Positions 1 to 7,464 of a stretch of DNA of 11,020 bases are shown here, one piece after another. The position numbers were made by a program, and so were the translations under genes. Under the pieces are notes generated by a model. The model made no database searches. It was not told where the DNA came from and was given only the letters and a program-made list of their open reading frames with translations. The stretch is from Bdellovibrionales bacterium. GTDB lineage: Bacteria; Bdellovibrionota; Bacteriovoracia; Bacteriovoracales; Bacteriovoracaceae. How positions within the stretch are numbered: position 1 is the first letter of the stretch; each line of letters opens with the position of its first letter. Location: assembly GCA_030633015.1 (NCBI GenBank), contig DAOVTR010000019.1, positions 1 to 11,020 of the forward strand. Reading direction: 5' to 3'.

Positions 1-180
1 AAAAACATAAATATTGGAATGAGCAAAAAAGATGTAATTAATCAGTGGGGAAATCCAAGCCAAGTAGAATTTGCTGGAGAGCCACATTACCAAAATGAAA
101 AATGGACATTTCGCAGTACAGGTTTAGAAAAAACACTGTATTTTGAAAATGGTTTGGTTAAAGGGTGGGAGCAGTATTAA
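1..180 (+). CDS. C-terminal end of a small SmpA/BamE-like protein (5' truncated by window)
   Basis: Frame 1 is open from the first base to a TAA at 178-180 and encodes 59 residues; the start lies before the window. The visible part reads IGMSKKDVINQWGNPSQVEF near its start and LYFENGLVKGWEQY at the end. A 'G-M-s-k-x-x-V-x-x-x-W-G-x-P' turn followed by short strands ending in 'YFENGLV' is the pattern of the SmpA/OmlA (BamE-like) fold, common in small outer-membrane or periplasmic lipoproteins of Gram-negative bacteria. The family call rests on this pattern only; the N-terminus, which would show a signal peptide or lipobox, is missing. The reading frame itself is well supported by its amino-acid composition and by the following yicC gene on the same strand. 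A hypothetical protein of another family with the same short motif is the main alternative. Confidence 0.72.
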   Translation, partial: KNINIGMSKKDVINQWGNPSQVEFAGEPHYQNEKWTFRSTGLEKTLYFENGLVKGWEQY

Positions 181-188
181 TTTGGCTG

Positions 189-206
189 CAATAATTGAAA
201 TTATTG
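189..206. repeat. 18-bp inverted repeat upstream of yicC
   Basis: CAATAATT (189-196) and AATTATTG (199-206) are exact reverse complements separated by GA. The element sits 8 bases after the stop codon of the upstream gene and 57 bases before the yicC start. No U-tract follows, and the stem is almost all A/T, so it is a poor intrinsic terminator; an operator-like site is as likely. A TTGACT hexamer (204-209) overlaps its right arm, and a -10-like TATAAG lies at 222-227, but the 12-base spacing between these two is too short for a normal sigma70 promoter. The repeat is directly visible; its role is unknown. Confidence 0.5.
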
Positions 207-263
207 ACTATTTATATGTTATATAAGATTTAAGTAACAAAATATTTCAACGTTGGAGTTAAT

Positions 264-1139
264 ATGGGTATTCAGTCCATGACTGGATTTGGAAAGCAAG
301 AAGTAGAGACTGAGGATACTTATATCTCTATTGAGCTTAAGTCAGTAAATAATAGGTTTAAAGATATAAGGTTAAAATTACCTCAGCAATTTTTAGAAGT
401 AGAACTTGATTTGAGAAAAAAGATTAACCAATCATTTTCTAGAGGAAGTTTTGATGTATATTTTACTTTAAAAAAAACATCCAATAGATCAAAATTTGAC
501 GATGTGGATATTGATAAAATAAATCAGTATCTGTCAAAAGTTAATCCTATATTAAAAGATTTAAATACAAAGTTTAATATTTCTCCTACCGATTTTTTAA
601 GAAGTGAATTTCAAAAGGATTTTGATCGAGGAGAGATTAAAAAAAGTTTCCCGATAGTTTTAGATGCGATGGATAAAGCAATTTTTAATCTTCGTAAATC
701 TAGAGAGTCTGAAGGAGAAAAGTTAGTAGTAGTGCTGAAAAATCATCTTGAAGAATTTGAAAACAATTTAAAAATAATAAAATCAAATGAGCCTAATTTT
801 AGAAAAGATATTGAGCAACGCTTAAAGAAAAAGTTTAACGATTTTAAACTTGAGAGTAATTTTGAGGAAGGAAGGTTTTTGCAAGAGGTTGTTTTTTATC
901 TTGAAAAACTTGATATTAACGAAGAGACTTCAAGAATAGTTGCTCATTTGGAAGAATTAAAAAGCATTTTAAATGAAAAAGGTGCTGTGGGAAGAAAAAT
1001 TGAGTTTTTACTTCAAGAGTTACATCGAGAGACGAATACCATTGGTTCAAAATCTCAATTATATGAGATTTCGGACTCGATTGTGAAAATGAAAATGCAG
1101 TTAGAAAAAATAAGAGAGCAAGCACTAAATATTGAGTAA
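264..1139 (+). CDS. yicC: YicC/YloC family endoribonuclease
   Basis: This 291-residue protein has the usual length and both family signatures. The N-terminus carries SMTGFG at residues 5-10, followed by the YicC-like N-terminal domain (to about 155). The C-terminal DUF1732 region (about 205-291) contains GAVGRKIEFLLQELHRETNT and ends in MKMQLEKIREQALNIE, the hallmark closing helix. YicC-family proteins are cytoplasmic and have been described as endoribonucleases; the E. coli member has also been tied to small-RNA turnover. The middle region (about 150-215) is rich in Lys, Glu and Leu and looks long-helical. The ATG at 264 has a GGAG ribosome binding site at 255-258 with 5-nt spacing, which supports this start. 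It is followed after 2 nt by gmk, so the two are almost certainly cotranscribed and probably translationally coupled. Nothing appears truncated. Confidence 0.95.
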   Translation: MGIQSMTGFGKQEVETEDTYISIELKSVNNRFKDIRLKLPQQFLEVELDLRKKINQSFSRGSFDVYFTLKKTSNRSKFDDVDIDKINQYLSKVNPILKDLNTKFNISPTDFLRSEFQKDFDRGEIKKSFPIVLDAMDKAIFNLRKSRESEGEKLVVVLKNHLEEFENNLKIIKSNEPNFRKDIEQRLKKKFNDFKLESNFEEGRFLQEVVFYLEKLDINEETSRIVAHLEELKSILNEKGAVGRKIEFLLQELHRETNTIGSKSQLYEISDSIVKMKMQLEKIREQALNIE

Positions 1140-1141
1140 TT

Positions 1142-1723
1142 ATGAATCAGAAAATTGGAAAGATTATTATTATTGTTGCCCCATCAGGTTCAGGTAAATC
1201 GACATTGATTAAAATGCTTAAAGTAGACTTTCCAAACTTATTAGAGTCTGTTTCTTATACAACAAGACCAAAGAGAGAAGGTGAAGTTGATGGAGTACAT
1301 TATTTCTTTATAGACAAAGAGACATTTTTAGAAATGAAAGAGAAGGGTGATTTTATAGAGTGGGCTGAAGTTCATAAAAACTTTTATGGGACTTCAAAAA
1401 CTTTTGTTAATAAAAAGATTAATAAAGGTTATGATATGCTGTTTGATTTGGATGTACAGGGAACTGATTCATTTAAAAATCATTTTAAGGATAAAGCAAA
1501 AGCTATATTTATCTCGCCACCCTCAATTGAGGAATTAGAAAAAAGATTAAGAGGGAGAGCTACTGATTCAAAAGAAGTTATTAACGTTAGAATTAATAAT
1601 GCTAAAAATGAATTAAAAAGAAATAGAGATTATGATTATCAAGTAATTAATGATGATTTAGATGGTGCGTTTAGCAAATTAAAAATAATTTTCAATGAGA
1701 TATTAGAGGGGTCAATTGTCTAG
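1142..1723 (+). CDS. gmk: Guanylate kinase
   Basis: Cytoplasmic enzyme that phosphorylates GMP to GDP with ATP, an essential step toward GTP, dGTP and (p)ppGpp. At 193 residues it has slightly less than the usual 200-210 residues. The P-loop APSGSGKST lies at residues 13-21, the GMP-binding stretch SYTTRPKREGE at 38-48 followed by GVHYFF, and the DLDVQG strand at 102-107. The lid region runs around 136-158 (LRGRATDS followed by a helix with R150), and YDYQVINDD at 164-172 is the usual closing motif. The ATG at 1142 comes 2 nt after the yicC stop and has no strong ribosome binding site of its own, which points to translational coupling. Its 3' end overlaps the spoT start by 8 nt. All catalytic motifs are present, so the identification is firm. 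Confidence 0.97.
   Translation: MNQKIGKIIIIVAPSGSGKSTLIKMLKVDFPNLLESVSYTTRPKREGEVDGVHYFFIDKETFLEMKEKGDFIEWAEVHKNFYGTSKTFVNKKINKGYDMLFDLDVQGTDSFKNHFKDKAKAIFISPPSIEELEKRLRGRATDSKEVINVRINNAKNELKRNRDYDYQVINDDLDGAFSKLKIIFNEILEGSIV
1705..1718 (+). promoter_or_regulatory. Ribosome binding site and TTG start of spoT inside gmk
   Basis: AGAGGGG at 1705-1711 lies within the last codons of gmk and is followed after 4 nt by TTG (1716-1718), with the gmk stop TAG at 1721-1723. No ATG occurs in this frame before residue 32, which is within the conserved N-terminal RSH region, so the TTG with its strong purine tract is the best start. The arrangement would let ribosomes ending gmk restart on spoT. Confidence 0.7.
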
Positions 1724-3908
1724 ATTAGATTTTTCCCATGAACGAGAAATTGATATTGATGATTTAATTCGTCGAGTAAAAGGTTATTATCCCAATCCTA
1801 ATCTTGTTATGTTTCGCAAGGCTTATCGTTTTGCTGAAAAATGTCATTTAGGACAAAAAAGAAGTTCAGGTGAAGAATATTTTATTCATCCAATTAATGT
1901 TGCTGCAACACTGATTAAACTTCATATGGATATGGATAGCATTATTGCAGGTTTGCTGCATGATGTAGTTGAGGATTGTGATATACCTCCAGACACAATT
2001 ATAAAAGAATTTTCTCCAGAAGTTGCAAGTATTGTTATTGGACTGACAAAAATTTCAAAAATTCAATTTAAAACAAAGGAAGAGTCTCAGGCCGAAAACT
2101 TTAGAAAAATGGTCGTTGCAATGGCCAAGGATTTACGAGTAATTATTGTTAAGCTCGCTGATCGAATGCACAATATGAGAACATTGCAATATATTTCCGA
2201 TGAAAGACAAAAGAAAATTGCTCAAGAAACTTTGGATATTTATGTACCATTGGCAAGTCGTCTTGGTATTAATTCTGTAAAGGCAGAATTGGAAGATTTA
2301 TGTTTAAGATTTTTAAAGCCTGAAATTTATTATCGACTTGCAGAAAAAGTGGCAATGAAAAAAAAGGATAGAGAAAAATATATTAATGGAACTGTTGAAG
2401 TTGTAAAAGAAAAAATAATGGCATACGGAGTAGATTCAGAAGTTAAGGGACGATCTAAACATTTTTATTCAATCTATAAGAAGATGATGGCAAGAGGTGT
2501 TGATTTTGAACAGATTCAAGATATTTTAGCTTTTAGAATTTTAGTCGGTAATATTACTGAATGTTATAAATCATTGGGGGTAATTCATTCATCTTTTAAA
2601 CCAATTCCTGGAAGATTTAAGGATTATATTGCAATTCCTAAGGTCAATGGTTACCAGAGTTTACATACAACAATTATAGGGCCTCAAGCAGAAAGAATTG
2701 AGATACAAATCAGGACCAATGAGATGGATGAGGTGGCAGAAACGGGAGTTGCAGCTCATTGGAAATATAAAGAAGGGATTACAGGGACATCGACAAAACT
2801 TGATTGGGTTCAAGAGCTTTTAGAGTTTAATAAAAATGTTGATAATAACTCTGAGTTTATGTCTGTTGTAAAAAATGATCTTGATGCTGGAGGTATTTTT
2901 ATTTTCACACCAAAAGGTGAGGTGATGGAGTTGAAATATGGAGCAACTCCTTTGGATTTTGCCTATTCCGTACATACCGAAGTAGGGAATCATTGTGTAG
3001 GTGCTAAAGTTAATGGGAAAATAGTACCTTTGCGACACAAATTAAAATCAGGTGATTCAGTAGAGATTTTAACGAGCAAAAGCCAAACTCCATCTAAGGA
3101 TTGGTTAAATATTGTTAAATCATCCAGAGCAAAAACTAAAATTAAGCAATGGCTTTTAAAGAGTGAAAGAGACCGAAATAAAGAGATAGGTAAGGAAGTG
3201 ATGGAAAAAACATTAAGAGTTTTTTCAAAATCTATTAAAGCAATTAAGAAGCATGGTCAGATGGAAGAGATTTTGAAAAATGGAAATATTCATACTGAAG
3301 ATGAGTTATATATTTGGCTTGGCTCAGGAAGAATATCATCAAAGCAATTAATCACTTGGCTACCTTCAATAAAAAAAGAGAATAAAGAAAAAGAAAACAT
3401 TGATGAACAGCTTAAGGAAATTGAGTCTTTTTCTAAAAAGATTACAACAACTGCAAGAAAAAAATCGAATAAAGATAATGCCGTAATCGTTGATGGAATG
3501 GATGATTTAGTTATTCGAATGGCAAGATGCTGTAGTCCGATTCCTGGCGATCAAATAGTTGGTTATATTACAAGAGGACGAGGTATTACGGTACATACCG
3601 CCGAATGTGAGAGAGTTGATACTGCAGAAGTGGGAAGAAATATACCAGTTCAATGGAATGAAGAGTTTACGTTTAAGCACCCTGTAAATGTAAGAGTAAT
3701 TACTCATGATAAGCCTGGTATGTTATCTCAGATTTCAAATATAATAAATAAGATGGATATAAATATTAGATCTGCAATTGCAAAATCATTACCTGATAGA
3801 AAGGGAAGTTTTTTATTTGAGATAGAAGTAAAAGATTATAGCGAACTGCTGAAGTCAATAAACTACATAGGATCATTAGGAGAAGTTATTAGTGTGAAGA
3901 GAGTATAA
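1716..3908 (+). CDS. spoT: Bifunctional (p)ppGpp synthetase/hydrolase, RelA/SpoT (Rel/RSH) long form
   Basis: A full-length RSH protein of 730 residues that makes (p)ppGpp from ATP and GDP/GTP and degrades it again, setting the stringent response in the cytoplasm. Domains in order: an HD hydrolase (about 35-190) with H58, the H82-D83 pair, E86-D87 and KLADRMHNMRT around 146-156, all intact; a synthetase (about 235-350) with GRSKHFYSIYKKM at 245-257, D269, NGYQSLHTT at 311-319 and IEIQIRT at 328-334; TGS (about 393-454); a helical linker; a zinc-finger-like/conserved-Cys domain with C605, C606, H627 and C631; and a C-terminal ACT domain (about 656-730). The RFKD motif at 300-303 is the form typical of bifunctional Rel/SpoT enzymes, while RelA-only synthetases have EXDD, so both activities are predicted. 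It starts at TTG and overlaps gmk by 8 nt. Its stop lies 5 nt from the end of the convergent DUF218 gene. The symbol could equally be rel or rsh. Confidence 0.96.
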   Translation: MSRLDFSHEREIDIDDLIRRVKGYYPNPNLVMFRKAYRFAEKCHLGQKRSSGEEYFIHPINVAATLIKLHMDMDSIIAGLLHDVVEDCDIPPDTIIKEFSPEVASIVIGLTKISKIQFKTKEESQAENFRKMVVAMAKDLRVIIVKLADRMHNMRTLQYISDERQKKIAQETLDIYVPLASRLGINSVKAELEDLCLRFLKPEIYYRLAEKVAMKKKDREKYINGTVEVVKEKIMAYGVDSEVKGRSKHFYSIYKKMMARGVDFEQIQDILAFRILVGNITECYKSLGVIHSSFKPIPGRFKDYIAIPKVNGYQSLHTTIIGPQAERIEIQIRTNEMDEVAETGVAAHWKYKEGITGTSTKLDWVQELLEFNKNVDNNSEFMSVVKNDLDAGGIFIFTPKGEVMELKYGATPLDFAYSVHTEVGNHCVGAKVNGKIVPLRHKLKSGDSVEILTSKSQTPSKDWLNIVKSSRAKTKIKQWLLKSERDRNKEIGKEVMEKTLRVFSKSIKAIKKHGQMEEILKNGNIHTEDELYIWLGSGRISSKQLITWLPSIKKENKEKENIDEQLKEIESFSKKITTTARKKSNKDNAVIVDGMDDLVIRMARCCSPIPGDQIVGYITRGRGITVHTAECERVDTAEVGRNIPVQWNEEFTFKHPVNVRVITHDKPGMLSQISNIINKMDINIRSAIAKSLPDRKGSFLFEIEVKDYSELLKSINYIGSLGEVISVKRV

Positions 3909-3913
3909 TAAGG

Positions 3914-4600
3914 CTAAACTTTTCTTTCTAAATAATAATCGGTATCCCAAAATAGTAAAAACATATACGCTTTAATAAGCTTAAAAACTTCTTTGTATAA
4001 GAGTTTTATATTGCGTGACTTTAAATAGTCTGTTGTTATGCCGTGATAGAAAAAGTTGTATTGATCTGTCGGATCATGCATTTGCCCCAGCCGATTTGTA
4101 ATAATTTTAATGCGCATGATGTGATAGTCATGAGAAATTATTAAAATATTTTTAAAGCCAGGTTTTTGTTTTAAGAAATGAAATGTAGAAATTGTATTTT
4201 CAACTGTATTTCGTGCAAGATAGTCAATGGTTAGATAGTTCGGATCAATATCTGGAATGTTTTTAATGGGAGTTAAAATTGATTTAACAGTGTTTTTAGA
4301 ATACACACCAGTAATTAATATATTTTTTTGATTGTAGTTTTGTGCTTGCTTTAATCCAAACGGTATTCTTCCAGAATCACCGGTGAATATTACAATAAGA
4401 TCAGGAGCTTTCTTAAAGAACTTTTCAGATGATTTTTGATTTTCTTTATTTGAAAATAATATGAAAATATAGCAAGAAAAATTAAATGCAAAAAATAAAA
4501 TAATTAACAAGGCTGAAAACGCCTTTAGATGTCTGAAGTATTTTGTTTCCTTCGTCTCAAAAATGTATCTGCTTTTAAACATAAAAAAAGGGGAGGCCAT
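3914..4600 (-). CDS. Membrane-anchored DUF218 (YdcF/SanA/ElyC-like) family protein
   Basis: The 228-residue product has one strongly hydrophobic segment at about 27-50 after a short basic N-terminus, so it is probably held in the inner membrane with its globular domain outside the cytoplasm. The DUF218 core is recognisable: DLIVIFTGDSGRI (67-79), ILITGVY (94-100), DYLARNTVENTIST (126-139) and ILIISHDYHIMRIK (152-165). Relatives such as SanA and ElyC affect cell-envelope integrity, but the biochemical reaction of the family is unsettled, so no precise function is claimed. The ATG at 4600 has an AGGGAGG ribosome binding site (4612-4606 on this strand) 5 nt upstream, but both sit inside a strong terminator hairpin. 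The alternative ATG at codon 7 (4582-4580) has no binding site. It follows the malic enzyme gene by 33 nt and ends 5 nt from spoT, which converges on it. Confidence 0.87.
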   Translation of the reverse strand: MASPFFMFKSRYIFETKETKYFRHLKAFSALLIILFFAFNFSCYIFILFSNKENQKSSEKFFKKAPDLIVIFTGDSGRIPFGLKQAQNYNQKNILITGVYSKNTVKSILTPIKNIPDIDPNYLTIDYLARNTVENTISTFHFLKQKPGFKNILIISHDYHIMRIKIITNRLGQMHDPTDQYNFFYHGITTDYLKSRNIKLLYKEVFKLIKAYMFLLFWDTDYYLERKV

Positions 4601-4611
4601 AATGGCCTCCC
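4583..4611 (-). terminator. Intrinsic terminator after the malic enzyme gene, overlapping the start of the DUF218 gene
   Basis: On the minus strand GGGAGGCC (4611-4604) pairs perfectly with GGCCTCCC (4598-4591) around the 5-nt loop ATTAT, followed by one C and seven T (4589-4583). This GC-rich stem in an AT-rich region with a run of T is a textbook Rho-independent terminator for the malic enzyme gene, whose stop lies 22 nt upstream. The left arm holds the ribosome binding site of the next gene, its ATG (4600-4598) is split between loop and right arm, and the T-run encodes Phe5-Phe6. A read-through transcript would therefore have a sequestered start. Confidence 0.87.
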
Positions 4612-4633
4612 TTGTATTTTAAATTGTTAATAA

Positions 4634-5920
4634 TTACTGCTGAAGTCTTTTTTCAAGCTCTTTTCTATACTGATCAAAATCAGCAATTGGCTTTTTAGCT
4701 ACTCCAGTTTCCATAGCCGCTTTTGCAACAGCAACTGTTTCCCATGTTAGTACTCTTTTATCAAATGGTTTTGGAATAATATAATTAGGCCCAAAAGAGA
4801 AATCCTGATTTCCATATGCTTGTTTTACGTCAGCTGGTACAGGCTCTTTTGCAAGTGCTGCAAGAGCTTTAGCTGCTGCAATCTTCATCTCATTATTAAT
4901 TTCAGTTGCACGAACATCAAGTGCTCCTCTAAAAATAAATGGGAATCCAAGAACATTATTTACTTGATTTGGAAAATCAGATCTTCCTGTGGCCATGATT
5001 GCATCATCTCTAACTTCTTTAACTTCATTTGGAAAAATCTCTGGAGTTGGATTTGCCATTGCAAAAATAATAGGTCTATCAGCCATCGATTTAACCATAT
5101 CTTTTGAAAGTGCTCCTGCAACAGATACACCCATAAAAGTATCTGCACCCTTCATGGCATCAGCAAGAGTTCTTGCATCAGTTTCAACAGCAAATAGCTC
5201 CTTGTATTTATTCATTCCAGCAGTACGACCTTTATAAATAACTCCTTTAGAGTCACACATCATAAGGTTTTCTTTTTTAACTCCCATATCTAGAAAAAGT
5301 TTTGCACAAGCAACTGCTGCAGCTCCTGCTCCATTAAAAACAACTTTAGTTGTTTCAATTTTTCTTTCTGTAATTTCAATAGCATTAATAAATCCAGCTG
5401 CAGATATAATAGCTGTTCCATGTTGGTCATCGTGAAAAATTGGAATATCCATTGTTTTCTTTAATTCTTCTTCAATTTCAAAACATTCTGGAGCTTTAAT
5501 ATCTTCAAGATTAATTCCACCAAAAGTTGGTCCAATCTTTTGACAAAAATCAATCATTCCTTCAACTGTTTTATCATTAACTTCAATGTCAAATACATCA
5601 ACATCAGCAAATCTCTTAAAGAGTACGCCTTTTCCTTCCATTACAGGCTTTCCAGCAAGGGCACCAATATTTCCAAGGCCTAAAACAGCAGTACCGTTAG
5701 AGATAACAGCTACAAGATTTCCTTTTGAAGTGTACTTATAAGCGTCTTCTGGATTTTTTTCAATTTCAAGGCATGGAACAGCAACACCAGGAGTATATGC
5801 TAGTGATAAATCGTCTGATGTTACACATGGTTTAGTTGAAACAACTTCAATTTTTCCAGGCTTACCTTCGGAGTGATAATTAAGAGCGTCTTGTTTTAGA
5901 GTAGATTCTTTGTCTGACAT
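4634..5920 (-). CDS. Malic enzyme, single-domain short form (oxaloacetate-decarboxylating malate dehydrogenase)
   Basis: Converts malate to pyruvate and CO2 with reduction of NAD+ or NADP+, feeding pyruvate and reducing power from the TCA cycle. The 428-residue protein matches the catalytic part of the MaeB group: [10 protein letters not shown] at 41-50 with Y42 as the likely catalytic Tyr, K97 in [14 protein letters not shown] as the likely catalytic Lys, E139-D140 and D164-D165 (FHDDQHGTA) as metal ligands, and the Rossmann glycine turn NGAGAAAVA at 196-204. It ends at about residue 428 with no phosphotransacetylase-like extension, unlike the roughly 760-residue E. coli MaeB. Cofactor choice cannot be read with confidence. 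The ATG at 5920 has an AAAGGA binding site 8 nt upstream. It follows the symporter by 56 nt; a weak promoter (TTGATC, 17 bases, ATTAAT at 5980-5952) could lie in the gap, so operon membership is uncertain. An intrinsic terminator follows it. Confidence 0.95.
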   Translation of the reverse strand: MSDKESTLKQDALNYHSEGKPGKIEVVSTKPCVTSDDLSLAYTPGVAVPCLEIEKNPEDAYKYTSKGNLVAVISNGTAVLGLGNIGALAGKPVMEGKGVLFKRFADVDVFDIEVNDKTVEGMIDFCQKIGPTFGGINLEDIKAPECFEIEEELKKTMDIPIFHDDQHGTAIISAAGFINAIEITERKIETTKVVFNGAGAAAVACAKLFLDMGVKKENLMMCDSKGVIYKGRTAGMNKYKELFAVETDARTLADAMKGADTFMGVSVAGALSKDMVKSMADRPIIFAMANPTPEIFPNEVKEVRDDAIMATGRSDFPNQVNNVLGFPFIFRGALDVRATEINNEMKIAAAKALAALAKEPVPADVKQAYGNQDFSFGPNYIIPKPFDKRVLTWETVAVAKAAMETGVAKKPIADFDQYRKELEKRLQQ

Positions 5921-5976
5921 TTCATTTCCTTTGTTATTTTACGAACGTTTTATTAATTTGATGCCGATACACTAGA

Positions 5977-7410
5977 TCAATTTTTAGAAGTTGTCATGTT
6001 TGACGCTATATGAAAAATGAATAACCCAGCAGAAGTGGCAATAATACCAGCGTAAAGCTCATCAAGGTTTGCCAAGAACCCCCCATGTGGTGCAAGCCGC
6101 CAGTAGGTTGTGGCAACCACTCCAAATAGACAAGCAACGACAAATTGCATGTCAGATATTTTTTTGGGAAAAATATAGCCATAAACAATTGGTAGTAACA
6201 AACATGCTGCAGAGTAGCTTCCAAGAGTTTTCCAAACAGTTTTAATGTTTCCATCAAAAAGTGTTGCCATTAACACGGCCAGTAATCCAACGAATACTAT
6301 ACCTAAATGATGAAGAATTAAACTTCCTTTATATTTTTTTGGTGCAAGGTCATAAGATAGAGTTGTTCCTGCAATAAATAGGTATGAGTCAAGAGTTGAT
6401 AAAATAGTAGCGACTATTCCGGCCAACACAAATCCTCTTAGTCCTGAAGGAAGAATTTGTAATGCGTAGGTCAAATATGAATAATCAGGGTTGGTTTCCG
6501 GTATGGTCGCCTTGGCGTACATGGCACCAAGGGTTGTGCATATATCAAATAAAAACCAAACGCCTGTTGAAATAAGGATACCTTTCTTTGCCACTTTTGT
6601 TGACTTTGCAGCGAAAACTCGCTGATAAAAATTTGGATCAACAAGAGTTGATAGGGCAATAAATCCCCAGACAAGGGTTGTGAGAATTGGTTCCCCTCCA
6701 GTCACAGAAAAGTATCTATCAGGAAGGTGCTCTGTTAGAAAACTTATTCCTCCAAAATTATAAAAGGAAAAAAACAGCACTAATACAACTGAAGTACACA
6801 TGACGACAAATTGTATAAGATCTGAAAAAACAACTGCTCTAAAACCTCCAAACATGGAGTAGATAATTACAATAGATACTCCAAGAAACATTCTTGGGAG
6901 AAGAGGTCCAGGAACAATCAGTTGTAAAAGAAGTCCGATACTTATCACGTAGGCTATGGGTAGAACATTAAAAAAATTAAAAATGCTTGTAATGATTGAG
7001 GCCTTAGGTCCAAACATTTGACCGGTTAATTCGGGAAGAGTAATGGCCTTATAACTTTTTATTTTTGATACTAAAAAAAATGCAAAAATTATATAGGTTA
7101 GGTACCAAAAAAAACCTTGGGTAACAAAGTTATAAACTCCTTTTTCAAACGCAATTCTTGTAACTCCAAAAATGCCTCCATACCATGTAGCAACTAGTGT
7201 TGCGGTAAATAGAGGAAGAGTTAATTTTCTACCCATGATGAGGTAATCAAGAATATTTGCCTGTTCAGATTTATCTTCAGAAATACTTTTATTTTTTATT
7301 ATGTATCCCCAAGCAATTGCAGCAACTGTTATTAATAAAATTGTAGTAAAAATAATCCAATCCAACGTAGAGAAAGTATCAATGATCGTAATTTTTGTAT
7401 TGAGTTTCAT
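5977..7410 (-). CDS. Sodium:solute symporter (SSS/SLC5 family), substrate unknown
   Basis: A 477-residue inner-membrane carrier with about a dozen hydrophobic segments, the normal size for the family. Family marks include ATWYGGIFGVTR near residue 74, the signature GGFRAVVFSDLIQFVVM at 188-204, DPNFYQRVFAAKS at 258-270, and GIVATILSTLDS at 331-342, where the Ser-Thr pair corresponds to the SS pair of the Na2 site in vSGLT. It should therefore couple solute uptake to the Na+ gradient. The solute (amino acid, organic acid, sugar or other) cannot be read from the sequence. I chose the ATG at 7410 because AGGTGA ends 5 nt upstream; an in-frame GTG at 7419 overlaps that binding site and has none of its own. 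The gene diverges from the osmC-like gene across only 43 nt and precedes the malic enzyme gene by 56 nt, which makes an organic-acid substrate conceivable but unproven. Confidence 0.93.
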   Translation of the reverse strand: MKLNTKITIIDTFSTLDWIIFTTILLITVAAIAWGYIIKNKSISEDKSEQANILDYLIMGRKLTLPLFTATLVATWYGGIFGVTRIAFEKGVYNFVTQGFFWYLTYIIFAFFLVSKIKSYKAITLPELTGQMFGPKASIITSIFNFFNVLPIAYVISIGLLLQLIVPGPLLPRMFLGVSIVIIYSMFGGFRAVVFSDLIQFVVMCTSVVLVLFFSFYNFGGISFLTEHLPDRYFSVTGGEPILTTLVWGFIALSTLVDPNFYQRVFAAKSTKVAKKGILISTGVWFLFDICTTLGAMYAKATIPETNPDYSYLTYALQILPSGLRGFVLAGIVATILSTLDSYLFIAGTTLSYDLAPKKYKGSLILHHLGIVFVGLLAVLMATLFDGNIKTVWKTLGSYSAACLLLPIVYGYIFPKKISDMQFVVACLFGVVATTYWRLAPHGGFLANLDELYAGIIATSAGLFIFHIASNMTTSKN

Positions 7411-7435
7411 GTAATTCACCTATAAAGTTGGGCGG

Positions 7436-7464
7436 AGTATATTGGGAGAAAATATGAAAGTCGA
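7436..7464 (-). promoter_or_regulatory. Putative sigma70-type promoter of the symporter gene
   Basis: On the minus strand TCGACT (7464-7459) and TATACT (7441-7436) are separated by 17 bases, close to the TTGACA/TATAAT consensus. Transcription would start near 7429, giving a leader of about 20 nt that just includes the AGGTGA ribosome binding site. The -35 element lies within the first codons of the osmC-like gene on the other strand. Based on sequence match only. Confidence 0.45.

Noticed and set aside
4820..5237. Several open frames opposite to or overlapping the malic enzyme gene
   Set aside because: They are shadows of a well-conserved gene; their translations are low-complexity, lack ribosome binding sites and show no recognisable motif.
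6100..6121. Short GC-rich inverted repeat GGTTG-TGG-CAACC in the symporter gene
   Set aside because: It lies wholly within the coding sequence and has no associated T-run or gene boundary, so it is explained by codon content.
7417..7419. GTG at 7419 as start of the symporter
   Set aside because: It overlaps the AGGTGA binding site that is correctly spaced for the ATG at 7410 and has no binding site of its own.
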